Below are positions 1 to 9,984 of a DNA stretch of 64,000 nt, in pieces. How positions within the stretch are numbered: position 1 is the first letter of the stretch; each line of letters starts with the position of its first letter. The position numbers and the translations under genes are program-made. The DNA is taken from assembly GCF_000003195.3 (NCBI RefSeq), contig NC_012878.2:41068987-41132986 (forward strand). The letters are read 5' to 3'. The stretch comes from Sorghum bicolor (lineage: Eukaryota; Streptophyta; Magnoliopsida; Poales; Poaceae). A model generated the notes under the pieces. That model worked only from the letters and a program-made list of their open reading frames with translations, did no database searches and was not told the DNA's origin.

Positions 1-2
1 GA

Positions 3-2420
3 AGTGACAATGGGAAAGAGTTTGACAACACCAACATTGAAGAGTATTGTGATGAAGCGGGAATCAAGCATGAGTTCTCCTCAACATACACACCACAACA
101 AAATGGGGTTGTAGAAAGAAAGAACCGGACATTGATCACCTTGGCAAGAACAATGCTAGATGAGTACAACACTTCGGAGAAGATGTGGGCCGAGGCAATC
201 AACACCGCATGCTGTGCCTCAAATCGGCTCTTTCCTCACAAGTTCCTAGAGAAGACACCATATGAGTTGCTCAATGGGAAGAAGCCCGATGTCTCATTAT
301 TTAGAGTGTTTGGGTGCAAATGCTACATCTACAAGAAGCGCCAACACTTGGGAAAGTTCCAAAGAAGATGTGACATTGGCTACTTGGTTGGCTATTCATC
401 AAAGTCCAAGGCATATAGGGTCTTTAACCATGCCACAAACATGGTTGAAGAAACATTTGATGTTGAATTTGATGAAACTAATGGCTCCCAAGGAGCAAGT
501 GATAATCTTGATGATGTAGGTGGTGAACCATTGAGGGATGCCATGAAGAACATGCCGGTGGGAGACATCAAGCCAAAAGAAGATGATGATGATGTGCAAG
601 TCATTGAGCCACCATCCACCTCACATGATCCACAAGATGAAGACAAGGATGTGAGAGATGCTCATGAAGACACTCAAGTCACTCATGAGCAAGCGGTGGC
701 ACAAGCACAAGATGTTGACGCTCCCCAACCAACCCCTCAAGTGGCACCAAGAAGAACATCACATCTCCTCCAAGATCACTCTCAAGACCTCATCATTGGG
801 AGTCCATCACGTGGTGTAACTACTCGTTCTAGACATGCTTTATTTATTGAACATCACGCTTTTGTGTCTCTTGAAGATGAACCAAAGACTATAGAGAAAG
901 TTCTTCGTGATGCGGATTGGATCATGGCCATGCAAGAGGAGTTGAACAACTTCTCTCGCAACCAAGTATGGACGCTTGAAGAGCGACCCAAAGATGCAAG
1001 AGTGATTGGAACAAAGTGGGTCTTCTGGAACAAGAAGGATGATCAAGGCAAAGTGGTGCGCAATAAGGCAAGACTTGTGGCAAAAGGCTTTTCACAAGTG
1101 GAAGGTCTTGACTTCGGTGAAACCTTTGCACCGGTGGCAAGACTTGAAGCAATCCGTATCCTACTTGCATATGCATCTAGTCATGATATCAAGTTATTTC
1201 AAATGGATGTGAAAAGTGCCTTTTTGAATGGATATATTAATGAACTTGTCTATGTTGAGCAACCCCCCGGTTTTGAAGACCCTAGGTACCCTAAGCATGT
1301 CTACCGGTTGTCCAAGGCTCTCTATGGTCTCAAGCAAGTTCCTAGAGCTTGGTATGAGAGGCTTAGAGACTTCCTCATTGAGAAGGGCTTCAAGATTGGG
1401 AAAGTTGACACAACACTCTTCACCAAGAAAATGAATGGGGAAATCTTCATTTGCCAAGTTTATGTTGATGATATTATTTTTGGCTCTACTAATGAAGATT
1501 TTTGCAAGGAATCCGGTGATTTGATGTCCAAGGAGTTTGAGATGTCCATGATTGGCGAGCTATCCTTCTTCCTAGGATTTCAAGTCAAGCAAATGAAGGA
1601 AGGAGTCTTCATCTCTCAAGAGAAGTACACTCAAGATCTTCTCAAGAGGTTCAAGATGATGGATTGCAAGCCAATCAAGACTCCCATGGCATCAAATGGG
1701 CATCTCGACTTGGATGAGGGAGGTAACCCAATTGACAAAACTCTCTATCGCTCCATGATAGGAAGTCTACTCTACCTCACTGCATCTAGGCCCGATATCA
1801 TGTTTAGTGTGTGTATGTGTGCTAGATATCAAGCAATGCCTATGGAATCTCACTTGATTGCCGTCAAGAGAATTCTTAGGTATCTAAAATACACACCTTG
1901 CCTAGGTTTGTGGTATCCCAAAGGTGCAAGATTCCAACTTGTAGGCTATTCCGATTCGGATTATGCCGGGTGCCGGATTGATAGAAAAAGCACATCCGGA
2001 GGGTGCCACTTCCTAGGTAGATCACTTGTCTCTTGGATGTCAAAGAAACAAAATAGTGTTGCCTTGTCAATGGCCGAAGCGGAATACATTGCCGCCGGTG
2101 CTTGTTGTGCAGAAATACTTTACATGAAACAAACTTTGCTAGACTATGAAGTAGTTCTAGGCAAAGTACCTTTGTTGTGTGACAACGAAAGTGCCGTAAA
2201 ACTTGCAAACAACCCGGTTCAACACACCCGCACAAAACATATTGACATCCGCCACCACTTCCTTAGGGATCACGTTGCTAAAGGTGACATATCTCTAGAG
2301 AATGTGGGAACGGAAAATCAATTGGCGGATATCTTCACAAAACCCCTAGATGAAGCTAGGTTTTGTATGTTGAGAAATGAACTTAATGTGCTTGATCTCT
2401 CTAACTTCACTAAAAGATAA
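3..2420 (+). CDS. Ty1/copia (Sirevirus-like) pol, 3' part: integrase end, RT, RNase H
   Basis: The frame is already open at the left edge, so this is the C-terminal part of a copia polyprotein that continues off the window. The visible start encodes the integrase core motif SDNGKEF, followed about 40 codons later by the catalytic-glutamate context GVVERKNRTL. A long acidic, low-complexity linker (about 480-830) precedes the reverse transcriptase. The RT shows QMDVKSAFLNG near 1200 and the catalytic YVDD at 1461-1472. The RNase H has GYSDSDYAG near 1944, CDNESA near 2181 and HIDIRHHFL near 2238. The end contains the usual ENQLADIFTKPL. No stop or frameshift is seen, so this stretch is intact. 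The RT/RNase H style and the linker fit the Sirevirus lineage; that assignment is from memory of the family, not from a search. Confidence 0.93.
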   Translation, partial: SDNGKEFDNTNIEEYCDEAGIKHEFSSTYTPQQNGVVERKNRTLITLARTMLDEYNTSEKMWAEAINTACCASNRLFPHKFLEKTPYELLNGKKPDVSLFRVFGCKCYIYKKRQHLGKFQRRCDIGYLVGYSSKSKAYRVFNHATNMVEETFDVEFDETNGSQGASDNLDDVGGEPLRDAMKNMPVGDIKPKEDDDDVQVIEPPSTSHDPQDEDKDVRDAHEDTQVTHEQAVAQAQDVDAPQPTPQVAPRRTSHLLQDHSQDLIIGSPSRGVTTRSRHALFIEHHAFVSLEDEPKTIEKVLRDADWIMAMQEELNNFSRNQVWTLEERPKDARVIGTKWVFWNKKDDQGKVVRNKARLVAKGFSQVEGLDFGETFAPVARLEAIRILLAYASSHDIKLFQMDVKSAFLNGYINELVYVEQPPGFEDPRYPKHVYRLSKALYGLKQVPRAWYERLRDFLIEKGFKIGKVDTTLFTKKMNGEIFICQVYVDDIIFGSTNEDFCKESGDLMSKEFEMSMIGELSFFLGFQVKQMKEGVFISQEKYTQDLLKRFKMMDCKPIKTPMASNGHLDLDEGGNPIDKTLYRSMIGSLLYLTASRPDIMFSVCMCARYQAMPMESHLIAVKRILRYLKYTPCLGLWYPKGARFQLVGYSDSDYAGCRIDRKSTSGGCHFLGRSLVSWMSKKQNSVALSMAEAEYIAAGACCAEILYMKQTLLDYEVVLGKVPLLCDNESAVKLANNPVQHTRTKHIDIRHHFLRDHVAKGDISLENVGTENQLADIFTKPLDEARFCMLRNELNVLDLSNFTKR

Positions 2421-2932
2421 AGTTGTGTGTTGAAACTTGTAAATAGCTTTTGCTTTGCATATCATGCATACTAAAACTAAAATACAAAACTTGCATGTAG
2501 GGCTTGTCTAACATGGTTAAGATAACCCCTTTGTGTGTGTGAAAAAGCTTAACCTTGGATCAAACTTGACAAGCATTAGTTTACTTTCAAGTATTGCATT
2601 TTCACTCATATCATGTGCATGCTTGTTAGTTGACCGTTCCTTTCGATTATTCTTTGAGCATCCGCTGTGTTCGTCCATAGATAGGGGGAGCATTCAAAGC
2701 TCATTGTGATTAAAACCCCTAGCTTTATGGCCACATGATGCTCCTTGGTGATTTCTCGAATTATTTTCATAAAAACTACTAAGCCTATGGCTAAATATTT
2801 GTGAAATTTTGAGGGTTTGAGAGAAGTCACTCATACCAGTTCCATTTGGTGTTTATTTGTGTATCTTTGAGAATGGAACTTGGTTGGCTCAAAGTCGGAC
2901 GGAGTGCTAAGTTGAAAAAGTGCTCAGAGGAG
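2421..2932 (+). other. copia 3' untranslated region with PPT-like purine tract
   Basis: No coding potential is visible between the pol stop and the palindrome cluster. A purine-rich AGGGGGAG at 2683-2690 is a plausible polypurine tract, which in copia elements lies immediately before the 3' LTR. If so, the 3' LTR starts shortly after 2690 and includes the palindromes to the right. I could not fix the exact LTR edges, because no 5' LTR is in the window to compare. Confidence 0.5.
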
Positions 2933-3192
2933 CACCGGACGATGCACCGGACGCTGTCTCAGTGCGTCCGGTGCGGTGAGTGTGCCAGACTGTACTCACC
3001 GGACACAGGAACAGTGTCCCTATAGCGTCCGGTGATGTGCGTCCGGTGCTTACCAGGCGTGCCCTATGGCACCGGACGCTAAAGCTAGCGTCCGGTGGCC
3101 ATAGTCCGGTGCGATGCCGATTTGCATACCTCTCTGCGCATGAGTCCGGTGGTCACCGGACGCGTCCTGTGCCACATTAAGAGTGTCCGGTG
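2933..3192 (+). repeat. cluster of CACCGGAC / GTCCGGTG palindromic motifs
   Basis: About a dozen copies of CACCGGAC or its reverse complement GTCCGGTG are packed into 260 bp, in both orientations, with several GCGTCCGGTG variants. The best hairpin spans 3064-3104. Its inner arms, CACCGGACGCTA and TAGCGTCCGGTG, pair perfectly over 12 bp around a 4-nt loop, and the outer arms CTATGG and CCATAG extend the stem past one bulged G. Palindrome clusters of this kind are known from the cis-regulatory part of Sirevirus LTRs in maize and relatives, which supports both the lineage call and the idea that this is LTR U3 sequence. Confidence 0.8.
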
Positions 3193-3780
3193 ACCCCGCG
3201 GCGGGTGCTTAAAGCCCGCGCCTAGAGGCTTCTCGCGAACGGTTTCTTTTGCTTCTCCCATTCTCCGCCCGAGCCCAAGCCGTGCCCTAGCTCACCGAAT
3301 CCACCGCCGCCATCGTTCTCTTCGATCCCAGTGGCCTTAGACCTCGCCCCCGCGCCAGATCTGCCCCTGCCTCTTCCCTCTCCCTCCTCTTCTCGCGTGG
3401 ATCAAATCTCGCGAGATTTCAAGGGTTTGGGTGAGTCCTTTGATCCATGCCCTTAAGGTGTTTGAGTTTTTTTCTCAATGGATTAGAAAAGGGTTTTTGA
3501 CCTCGATCTTCTCCGTTCCCCCTGTGCAGCACCTTAAGGAGAGGTTTCTTGGTCTCTGGCAGTCTTCGATCGCAATACTCCATCCAGAACACGTCTCGTC
3601 CTTGGATCGTAAGCCGTTCGCGCTCGTTCCTTATCCTTTCTTGCAATCTATAGGGTTTTTTCACCTCTAGTTGTTATGTTTGCTTATATATACCCTATCT
3701 TGTCTATTCTCTGCAGCGCGTTGATCTCCTTTGTCAGTTGGTTGCTTTGACGGCAGTTCGTTCAGTCGTTTGTTCTTGCG
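3193..3780 (+). promoter_or_regulatory. putative transcribed leader with two candidate introns
   Basis: This stretch is C/T-rich and 5'UTR-like, with no ORF joined to the downstream frame. Two canonical plant-type introns can be read by eye: 3431-3529 (GTGAGT to GTGCAG) and 3609-3716 (GTAAGC to CTGCAG), each with a pyrimidine-rich 3' end. A TTAAA-containing segment near 3208 could serve as a weak TATA. If the splice sites are used, the mRNA starting near the palindrome cluster would lead directly into the ATG at 3781. This is inference from splice-site consensus only. Confidence 0.4.
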
Positions 3781-5441
3781 ATGGCTCGTTGCAAGAACGT
3801 CAGTGGTCCGGCAAGCGGCACTGGAGGTTCCTCAGGAGGTGATGGTGGAGGCGATCCTCCCCGTCGCCTATCAGCGGCAGAAAAAGGCAAGGGCAAGAAG
3901 CTAGCCACGAAGAAGTGCAAGGCCAATGACAGAGAGGCAGAGGTGGCAGAGGCAGTTGCAGCAGCAGCCGAGGCAGCTGAGAGAGGTGGTCGCTCAGGTG
4001 CTCTGAGGATCGGTGATGACCTCACGCCACAGTAGAGGCGTGCAATTCTTCAGACAGAGGCACTACATGGATCCCCTCCAGGCACCGTTATGATTGGAGG
4101 TCAGCGGGTCAGGCTAGTGGTCAGAGATCCAGCTCAGGAGGATCCAGATACAGAGACAGAGGCCCAGGCAGAGGGTCCAGCAGAGGCACAGGAGCAGCCC
4201 CTCAGGAGGTCCACTCGCGCACGTACCTAGGCCACTCCTCGGACTGGTATGCCAGGCCAGTCTACCTCCACTGCTCGTGCTACACCAGCCAGAGGCACAC
4301 CAGCTCCTCGTCAGGGGCCAGTCAGGATTCACAGGGATCTCACTCTTGTGTCAGCCAGAGAGATCCAGCAGCTGCGGTTCGTTCCATTTCCTTCCTGGTT
4401 TCCAGCTGCTAGGGATCCCCGAGCCGGTGCCAGGTTCTACACAGTGGTCTAGGAGGACATCTACGAGGCACTGGTCCGTTCGCAGTCTCAGTTCAGGGAG
4501 CACCGGGTTATTGACCTTGAGATACTTGGGAACATGGTTGGGGCAGATATTCGTCAGTGCTTCACATACCTCCACGGCCTCCCAGAGTTTCTAGCTCTCC
4601 CTTGTACTTACTGCGAGCAGTGGGTCAGAGAGTTCTATGCGTCAGTGTGGGTTTCTCCGGATCACAGTTATATCCACTACGCACTGGTAGGGACTGACTA
4701 CAGGGTCACAGCACACAGGGCTAGAGAGGTGCTTGGGCTGCGAGCTTACTCCACCAGGATTCACCAGCTTTGTTACGGGAACTTCGAGCCTCCCCGACGT
4801 CCTCACGGTGGTGAGATACCACCGGTAGACTTTGTGGCTCCTTGTTTCCGTCCACCGTTTGGAGAGGGTTCCAGCAGGACAGTGGGAAACTTGACACACC
4901 CAGCCAGGATCCTCGACTTTGTGTTGAGGAAGACTCTTCTCCCCAGGACAGGCTACAGAGATGGATTCACTCGGATTCAGCAGTGGCTAGTTGCTAACCT
5001 CATCTCGCAGACACCGTTTGACTTGTGGGATCTGATAGTCTCAGAGATCGAGGACACTATTTCAGAGAGCTTCAGGGGACGGCGTCAGTTGCCGTACGCA
5101 CATTAGATCACCTTACTTATTCTCCGTGCTAGACCAGTTCCCCTGCCAGCTCACCTCCAGAGAGAGCTGACTGACTCAGACACCGTCTTCCCCCACTACG
5201 ACCCCAGGCAGATGTTGAGAGCACACCACGACCTCAGAGCTACACCTCCTCCTCGTGCACCTCGGGGACCGGTGCCCCCTCCTTCTCCTAGGGGCACTCA
5301 CAGTACAACAGCAGTTCCAGAGACTGAGGAGCAGCAGGACATAGCTATTGGAGCTTTTGCAGATGCTGAGGCTGAGGGAGAGTTTGACTTCACTTCAGAC
5401 AGCTCGGACGATGACTATCGTCCCCCAGTGTCAGACCTCCC
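3781..5441 (+). pseudogene. env-position retroelement ORF (plant transposon-protein-like), nonsense-broken
   Basis: One reading frame of about 553 codons runs from ATG 3781 to the LTR junction at 5441 with no frameshift. It is interrupted by four stops, all TAG: 4033-4035, 4228-4230, 4450-4452 and 5104-5106. Each sits where CAG (Gln) is the obvious precursor. The N-terminus is Ser/Gly-rich, then Lys- and Ala-rich. The centre (about 4490-5100) is a globular domain with WVREFYASVW, a VLGL segment, RRPHGG, RKTLLPRTGYRDG and RRQLPYAH. The tail is Pro-rich and ends in an acidic stretch. The central domain resembles proteins in Pfam-type 'putative plant transposon protein' families carried by grass LTR retroelements, but I cannot name the family firmly. 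It lies downstream of copia pol, the position where some Sireviruses carry an env-like gene. The 3' end is lost to the LTR insertion. Confidence 0.65.
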
Positions 5442-7086
5442 TGTTGGGTATTCTTAACATCATTACCAAAAGTAGACTAAGTTCTCTAAATCTAGTAACG
5501 GTGCCAAAAATGCAAAACCTATCCCTCACACCACTTAAGCCAAGTTGTCATCCCCAGCATGACATGGGAGACGCGGTATTGAAATATGCAATTGCTCTTC
5601 TAAATAAATAATGAATGGGATCTGCAAGCGCACAGATTAATACCGATGCAGCATATTAACCGGGAAGTATTCCAGGTATCGTTATTTATATTTTTACCAC
5701 TGGGAAGGGATTAGCAATCATCAATATTGATTACAGAATAGAATATGAGATTGAGTATCTATCATTGCATGTATAATTGAGAACATTTATCTAACTCTTC
5801 ATACAGGGATAAGTGTCACATAAAGGATATATGAAATAATAAATAGTGACAAGGATAATTAATCTGATCTAGCCACATAATAAATATGATAAGCACCTCA
5901 ATTAGATACTCTAGAAAGTCATTAGCATGGAATTAGAACGAACTACAAGAATATTTCCTAAGTTATTCTCAACTATATAGTCTAGCATTATCATAGTTAG
6001 TGCAAGCATACTTAGCAATCATTGCGAGACAAGACTACGCCCATGTATAGTGATATTAGCAAGGTAAATGAGAAACATAGTAATCACTCCCCTGTAATAA
6101 TATTGCTCTGCTAGCCCAATACACGAGAGGGGGACTATATAAGAATCAATGAAGCTGTCACTATCACGAACTACCCCACGATCTGGTATATTGGGTACAA
6201 TCGCAGATAAATATGGTATAAGCACCACGACTACACAATATCTATCATTTACCCATGGATCCGATGGATAAACGCTATACAATCCTAAGCATGTATATAG
6301 ATCCAATCTAACTAAGCCAAGTACATAACTATGATAAACTAAGAACAATATAATCTTGAATATAAGCAAGTAGAGCAAAGTCATATGCAATATATTGAAG
6401 TAGAACAAAGTCATATTCATAATATGGAAGAACAAAGATAATTAGAAAGCTATTAGAAGCACAATTAGAGAATTACCAAGAATCCTCCTGACAGATCTGG
6501 AAACCAATCGAAGATTGACTCCTTCTAGTTCTAATCCTATGTAGCTATGCTAATCTAGATATCTAATTGATGTGGTGGCTCTAATCTTGATCAGAGGCTT
6601 CTTCACCCTTGAGGAATAATGAATTGGGGTTGAGAGGCTCTCTCCTCCAGGGGCCAGGGGGTCTGGTTTTATAGTCCCTTCAAGTGAATATGGGCCGTTG
6701 GATCAAACCGACATTGATTGTATTCATCCTTTAGGTCGGTGGAGATCTCCCACGAAGCAGAGTCCTGATTGGACTCAGTGAGGGGGCGGGCGCCCAGGGG
6801 AACAGGGCGGGCGCCCTGCCTCTGGCCCCGTTTCGTCTCCGCTTCGGTCTCGTGGCTTCTGGAGTCTTCTAGATGTAAGATAATTGCGCGGTACGTTAAT
6901 ATCTCTATGTAATCCCGACGTGTGGGCCTTTCTTCCGTATTTCCTGATAACCCCCTGTAGAAATAGACAAACACCAAAACTCGTGGAATTCTGTCAGATA
7001 CAACCCTAAGTCTAGATGTTGATTTCATTTGGATCCTTTTCTTTGTTTATTTGATAATTAAATTTGATACTTAAGGAGCGTCAACA
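5442..7086 (-). mobile_element. gypsy LTR, family C, full-length (left arm of inverted pair)
   Basis: The 1,645-bp segment begins TGTTGGGTATTC and ends GCGTCAACA, giving matching TGTTG/CAACA termini. Comparison with the copy at 49326-50918 (same orientation) and the reverse-oriented copy at 7087-8107 supports the ends. Transcription would run on the minus strand: a TATA-like element lies at 6667-6674 (minus CTATAAAA), and the U5 end near 5610-5650 has the conserved purine/GC block that reads GTGCGCTTGCAGAT on the minus strand. The flanking pentamers (CTCCC left, AACTT right) do not match, so this is not a simple solo LTR. The insertion removed the 3' end of the upstream retroelement ORF. Confidence 0.8.
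6667..6674 (-). promoter_or_regulatory. TATA box of LTR family C (left arm)
   Basis: Minus-strand CTATAAAA lies at the same position relative to the conserved GGGGCCAGGGGG block as CTATATAAG in the inverted copy (7222-7230) and CTATAAATA in the third copy (50494-50502). Conservation across three LTRs supports a promoter role. Confidence 0.6.
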
Positions 7087-8107
7087 AACTTGGGCGCCTG
7101 CCCAGGTGTCTTGGCCAATCAGGCCCCGCCTCGCGGATAATGCTCCACCGACCTAATGGATTAAGGAAAACCGTGCGATTAAGGTCGGTTTGATCCGACG
7201 GCCCACATTCATTTGGAGGGGCTATATAAGCAGGCCCCCTGGCCCCTAGAGGAGGCACCTCTGAATCCTTATTCATTACTCATAGACAGAGCAAAAGCTA
7301 GGGTTTGGAGATGAGAGCTCTCCTCTCATCTCTAAACTAGAGTAGATCTAGATAGTAGCGAGATGGAGAGCGAGGGAGGGTTGGAGGAGAGGTCGGCCTG
7401 TCGGTTCTTTCTCTGGTTGTACTTCACCATGATCAAGCTCTAAACAAGCTTGCTCATGGGATGACTCTAGTAATCTACTTCTATTTCATTATGCAATTAC
7501 TATCCATGTATGTTCTGGTTCATAACTCGTTTGAGTACTTTAATCTATAGGACGCTATAGGTGAGAGTTGTATATAGGTGTAAGCGTGGTGCTTAGGCCT
7601 AGATTACTTATGGATATCCCCTGTTAGCCGGATCGTGTGGTAGGCCGCATAGGTGACAGCTACGTAGTCCTCTGTAGTCCACCTCCCGTTAGCAGGACTG
7701 GTAGGAGTCCTCGACCTTAGGTATAAGCATCCTCTGTATTGTTTTATACTTATGGTACGTCACAGACAGACATACCCCTTTGAAGTAGAGAAACCATAGT
7801 AATCCTCTCTATTCTCCTATTATCGCCCATATATTAGATCGCTCTACTCTATATTCCCCCATTATCATTTTACCTTTAATATTGTTTTTATTCAATTCTA
7901 CCATCTTTTCTATTTACACCTACCTATCTATCTTGGTTAAGTTAGAGCCTAGTTGGTTCTCCCGTTTCCCTGTGGATACAATAAAACCTTTAACCGGGTA
8001 AAAGCTACAATGGTATCCGTGCGCTTGCGGATTTATCTGTGTGCGTATAAATACCATAGTACACTCTAGTGCCATGCTGAGGATGACAACCTAGTATTCA
8101 AGTGGTG
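7087..8107 (+). mobile_element. gypsy LTR, family C, truncated, inverted relative to left arm
   Basis: This sequence matches the reverse complement of 5530-6810. Shared blocks are the CACCGACCTAA segment, the ACGGCCCACATTCA segment, the promoter with CTATATAAG at 7222-7230, GCCCCCTGGCCCC just after it, the U5 block GTGCGCTTGCGGAT near 8020, and the GATGACAACCTAGT segment near 8085. It starts inside U3 (its first few hundred bases are missing) and stops before the LTR 3' end, where it abuts gag sequence. The head-to-head arrangement with 5442-7086 makes a large imperfect palindrome centred at 7086/7087. Confidence 0.75.
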
Positions 8108-8830
8108 TTAGGAAGTGTGAACACCCACTAGCAATCCTCTTTTAGCCAGTGACTCAACTGTGCTTGGCCTTTTCTCATTGGTCTTCCCAAAATATTTATA
8201 GAATTGCTCCTCTAATTGAGACCATGAACCAACAGTGCACCATGGTAAAGATGTAAACCATGCAAAGGCAATACCAGTAAGAGATAAAGGAAAATTTCTC
8301 ACTCTCATATAATCTTCTTTACCAACAAACCCAACTGTGAGAGATATATACTAATGTGTTCCATAGCGGCCTTACCATCTTCTCCACTAAATTCATATAG
8401 ATCAGGTATCCATGAACCATTAGAAGTTTTCAAGTAATCAGTGTGTAACAGGTATGGTCTATGATGTGCGGGCACCTTCCATTTAGAGGAGCCATATGGA
8501 TTTCTAGTGTGGGCTAAATATTTGTGGATTCGGCTAGATTTGAGAGCATCATATAAAAGACGAATCATGATTGTTTGCATATGCACCCATTGCTAAATTT
8601 TTTATTGATTCAGCTACAAATATTTGCAATAGGTCGAGCCAAATCATGAGTTTTAGTACTTAAAATTTTGATAATTCGGCTATGATCATGAGCAAAATAC
8701 AAAGCCAAAATGTGGGCATTGGTCCTTTCATAAGTTGCTGAAGTTTCCTTAATTCGGCTTGGTTACTAGTAACACATGAAGCCGAATCACGAATATTAGC
8801 ACTTAACATGCTGCTGAATTTGGTTCGATT
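8108..8830 (-). pseudogene. degenerate Ty3/gypsy gag fragment
   Basis: Minus-strand translations in shifted frames give recognisable gag pieces. Near 8150-8300 is RVRNFPLSLTGIAFAWFTSL followed by WSQLEEQFYKYF, the conserved core of Retrotrans_gag. Upstream (8305-8586) is a region with a YEFSGEDGKAAMEHISIY segment that precedes the core in such proteins. The N-terminal stretch at 8587-8830 is frame-broken. The C-terminal part of gag and all of pol are missing, because homology ends at the inverted LTR. The order LTR-PBS-gag on the minus strand is preserved to the right, so this is the 5' end of a truncated element. Confidence 0.7.
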
Positions 8831-8846
8831 CCCAGCGGAGTCACCA
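8831..8846 (-). other. primer-binding site of the truncated gypsy element
   Basis: Minus strand TGGTGACTCCGCTGGG begins with the obligatory TGG and lies 5 nt from the LTR terminus at 8852, between LTR and gag. I cannot assign the primer tRNA with certainty; it is not the initiator-Met type used by the other gypsy elements in this window. Confidence 0.6.
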
Positions 8847-8851
8847 AAACG

Positions 8852-9500
8852 TGTATTAACATCGAATAGGATCCAGATCACACACCACTAGGGCATTGGA
8901 TGCTTGGGCCGCCACAGACCGAACAACTAAGTGAGGATGTCACTCTTTCATGGTGAAGAATGGAGAGGTTTACAAACAAACTACCAAAGGATAACCAATA
9001 TACTTGTGTGATGAATAACCAGCTAGTTTTCCAGCAAATTAGCAAAGAAACCGTTGAAGCTCTCACCTGGGAAGAACTTCGTCAGGGCAAGGATGTCGGT
9101 GGGTTTCCCTAGATCAGCCAACAAGCCTAGGGCACCATCTTTGATCATCGGATCAAGGGATGAATAGCATGGGGTTGGAGAAGAGGATAAAAGGTTGGAG
9201 TAGAGACATTAAATTGATTTGTTTATCAATTGGACCATGATCCTCTCATATATATAGAGGGGGTGATCTTATCCTTGTAGAAAACCTCTTAAAGTCTTAT
9301 TTTCTAAGTTTCCTATGAGTCTGGAACAGTTTGAATTAGAATCTAAAAGGCCAGATCTGAACAACCCTTTTCATTAGGTCTGCTAGATGTTCTGACTCGG
9401 GTCAAAACTCCCGACTCAAGCCGGAACTCCCAACTCGAGTTAGAATTCCATACTCGAGCTAGAACTCCAGACAATGAAGCATCTTCTTAGGGGCTAACTC
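8852..9500 (-). mobile_element. 5' LTR of the truncated minus-strand gypsy element (right edge approximate)
   Basis: The LTR 3' terminus (minus AATACA) is at 8852, directly before the PBS. A TATA-like run (minus TATATATAT) at 9248-9256 marks the promoter. The outer edge is uncertain because no second copy is present; sequence character changes between about 9480 and 9520. Confidence 0.55.
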
Positions 9501-9984
9501 CTTCATCCAGACTCCAAATTAGACTTTCCAGATATGTTTTTTTATCATCTCAATGAGAGGAATGTAATGGTAAAGTCTGTTCCAAATTTTGACAACTTCA
9601 CAAAATGGATAATTTAGGTTGTCGATAGTGGCATTATAGTTTCTCGCCCATCGTTGTGCCATTAGGGAAACAACAAATATTTCAAGCTCGGTCAATGCCA
9701 AGGGTAAGACCATTTCACCCTTTAGTTAATAGCCATCATGCCACATTCTCATGACAGTGGCACGACTTGATGCCACATTAGGCGCCTTGACTTCTTTAGT
9801 GCTAGTTATGAAATTTTAATCTTTTCTAGTCACACACAGACAAAAGACTCATAAATGTAAATTTCTTCACTTATATACCCATGAAATGAATCCATTTGCT
9901 GAAAGGGCTAGCACTCATATTCATTGTCGGCTTCATCACTGTCGATTTTTAAGAAACCGACAACAATAGTGCCTCTAGGCACAT
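9501..9984. other. unassigned sequence
   Basis: No supported gene. A 64-codon minus-strand ORF (9519-9713) has no recognisable domain. From about 9920 the sequence contains TTGTCGG/CCGACAA motifs in both orientations, which look like subterminal repeats of a CACTA-type element, so the last 60 bp may belong to the next feature. Confidence 0.4.

Noticed and set aside
5442..7086. A simple solo LTR
   Set aside because: The termini are good, but the flanking pentamers CTCCC and AACTT do not match, and the right flank is inverted LTR sequence, so a rearrangement is more likely.
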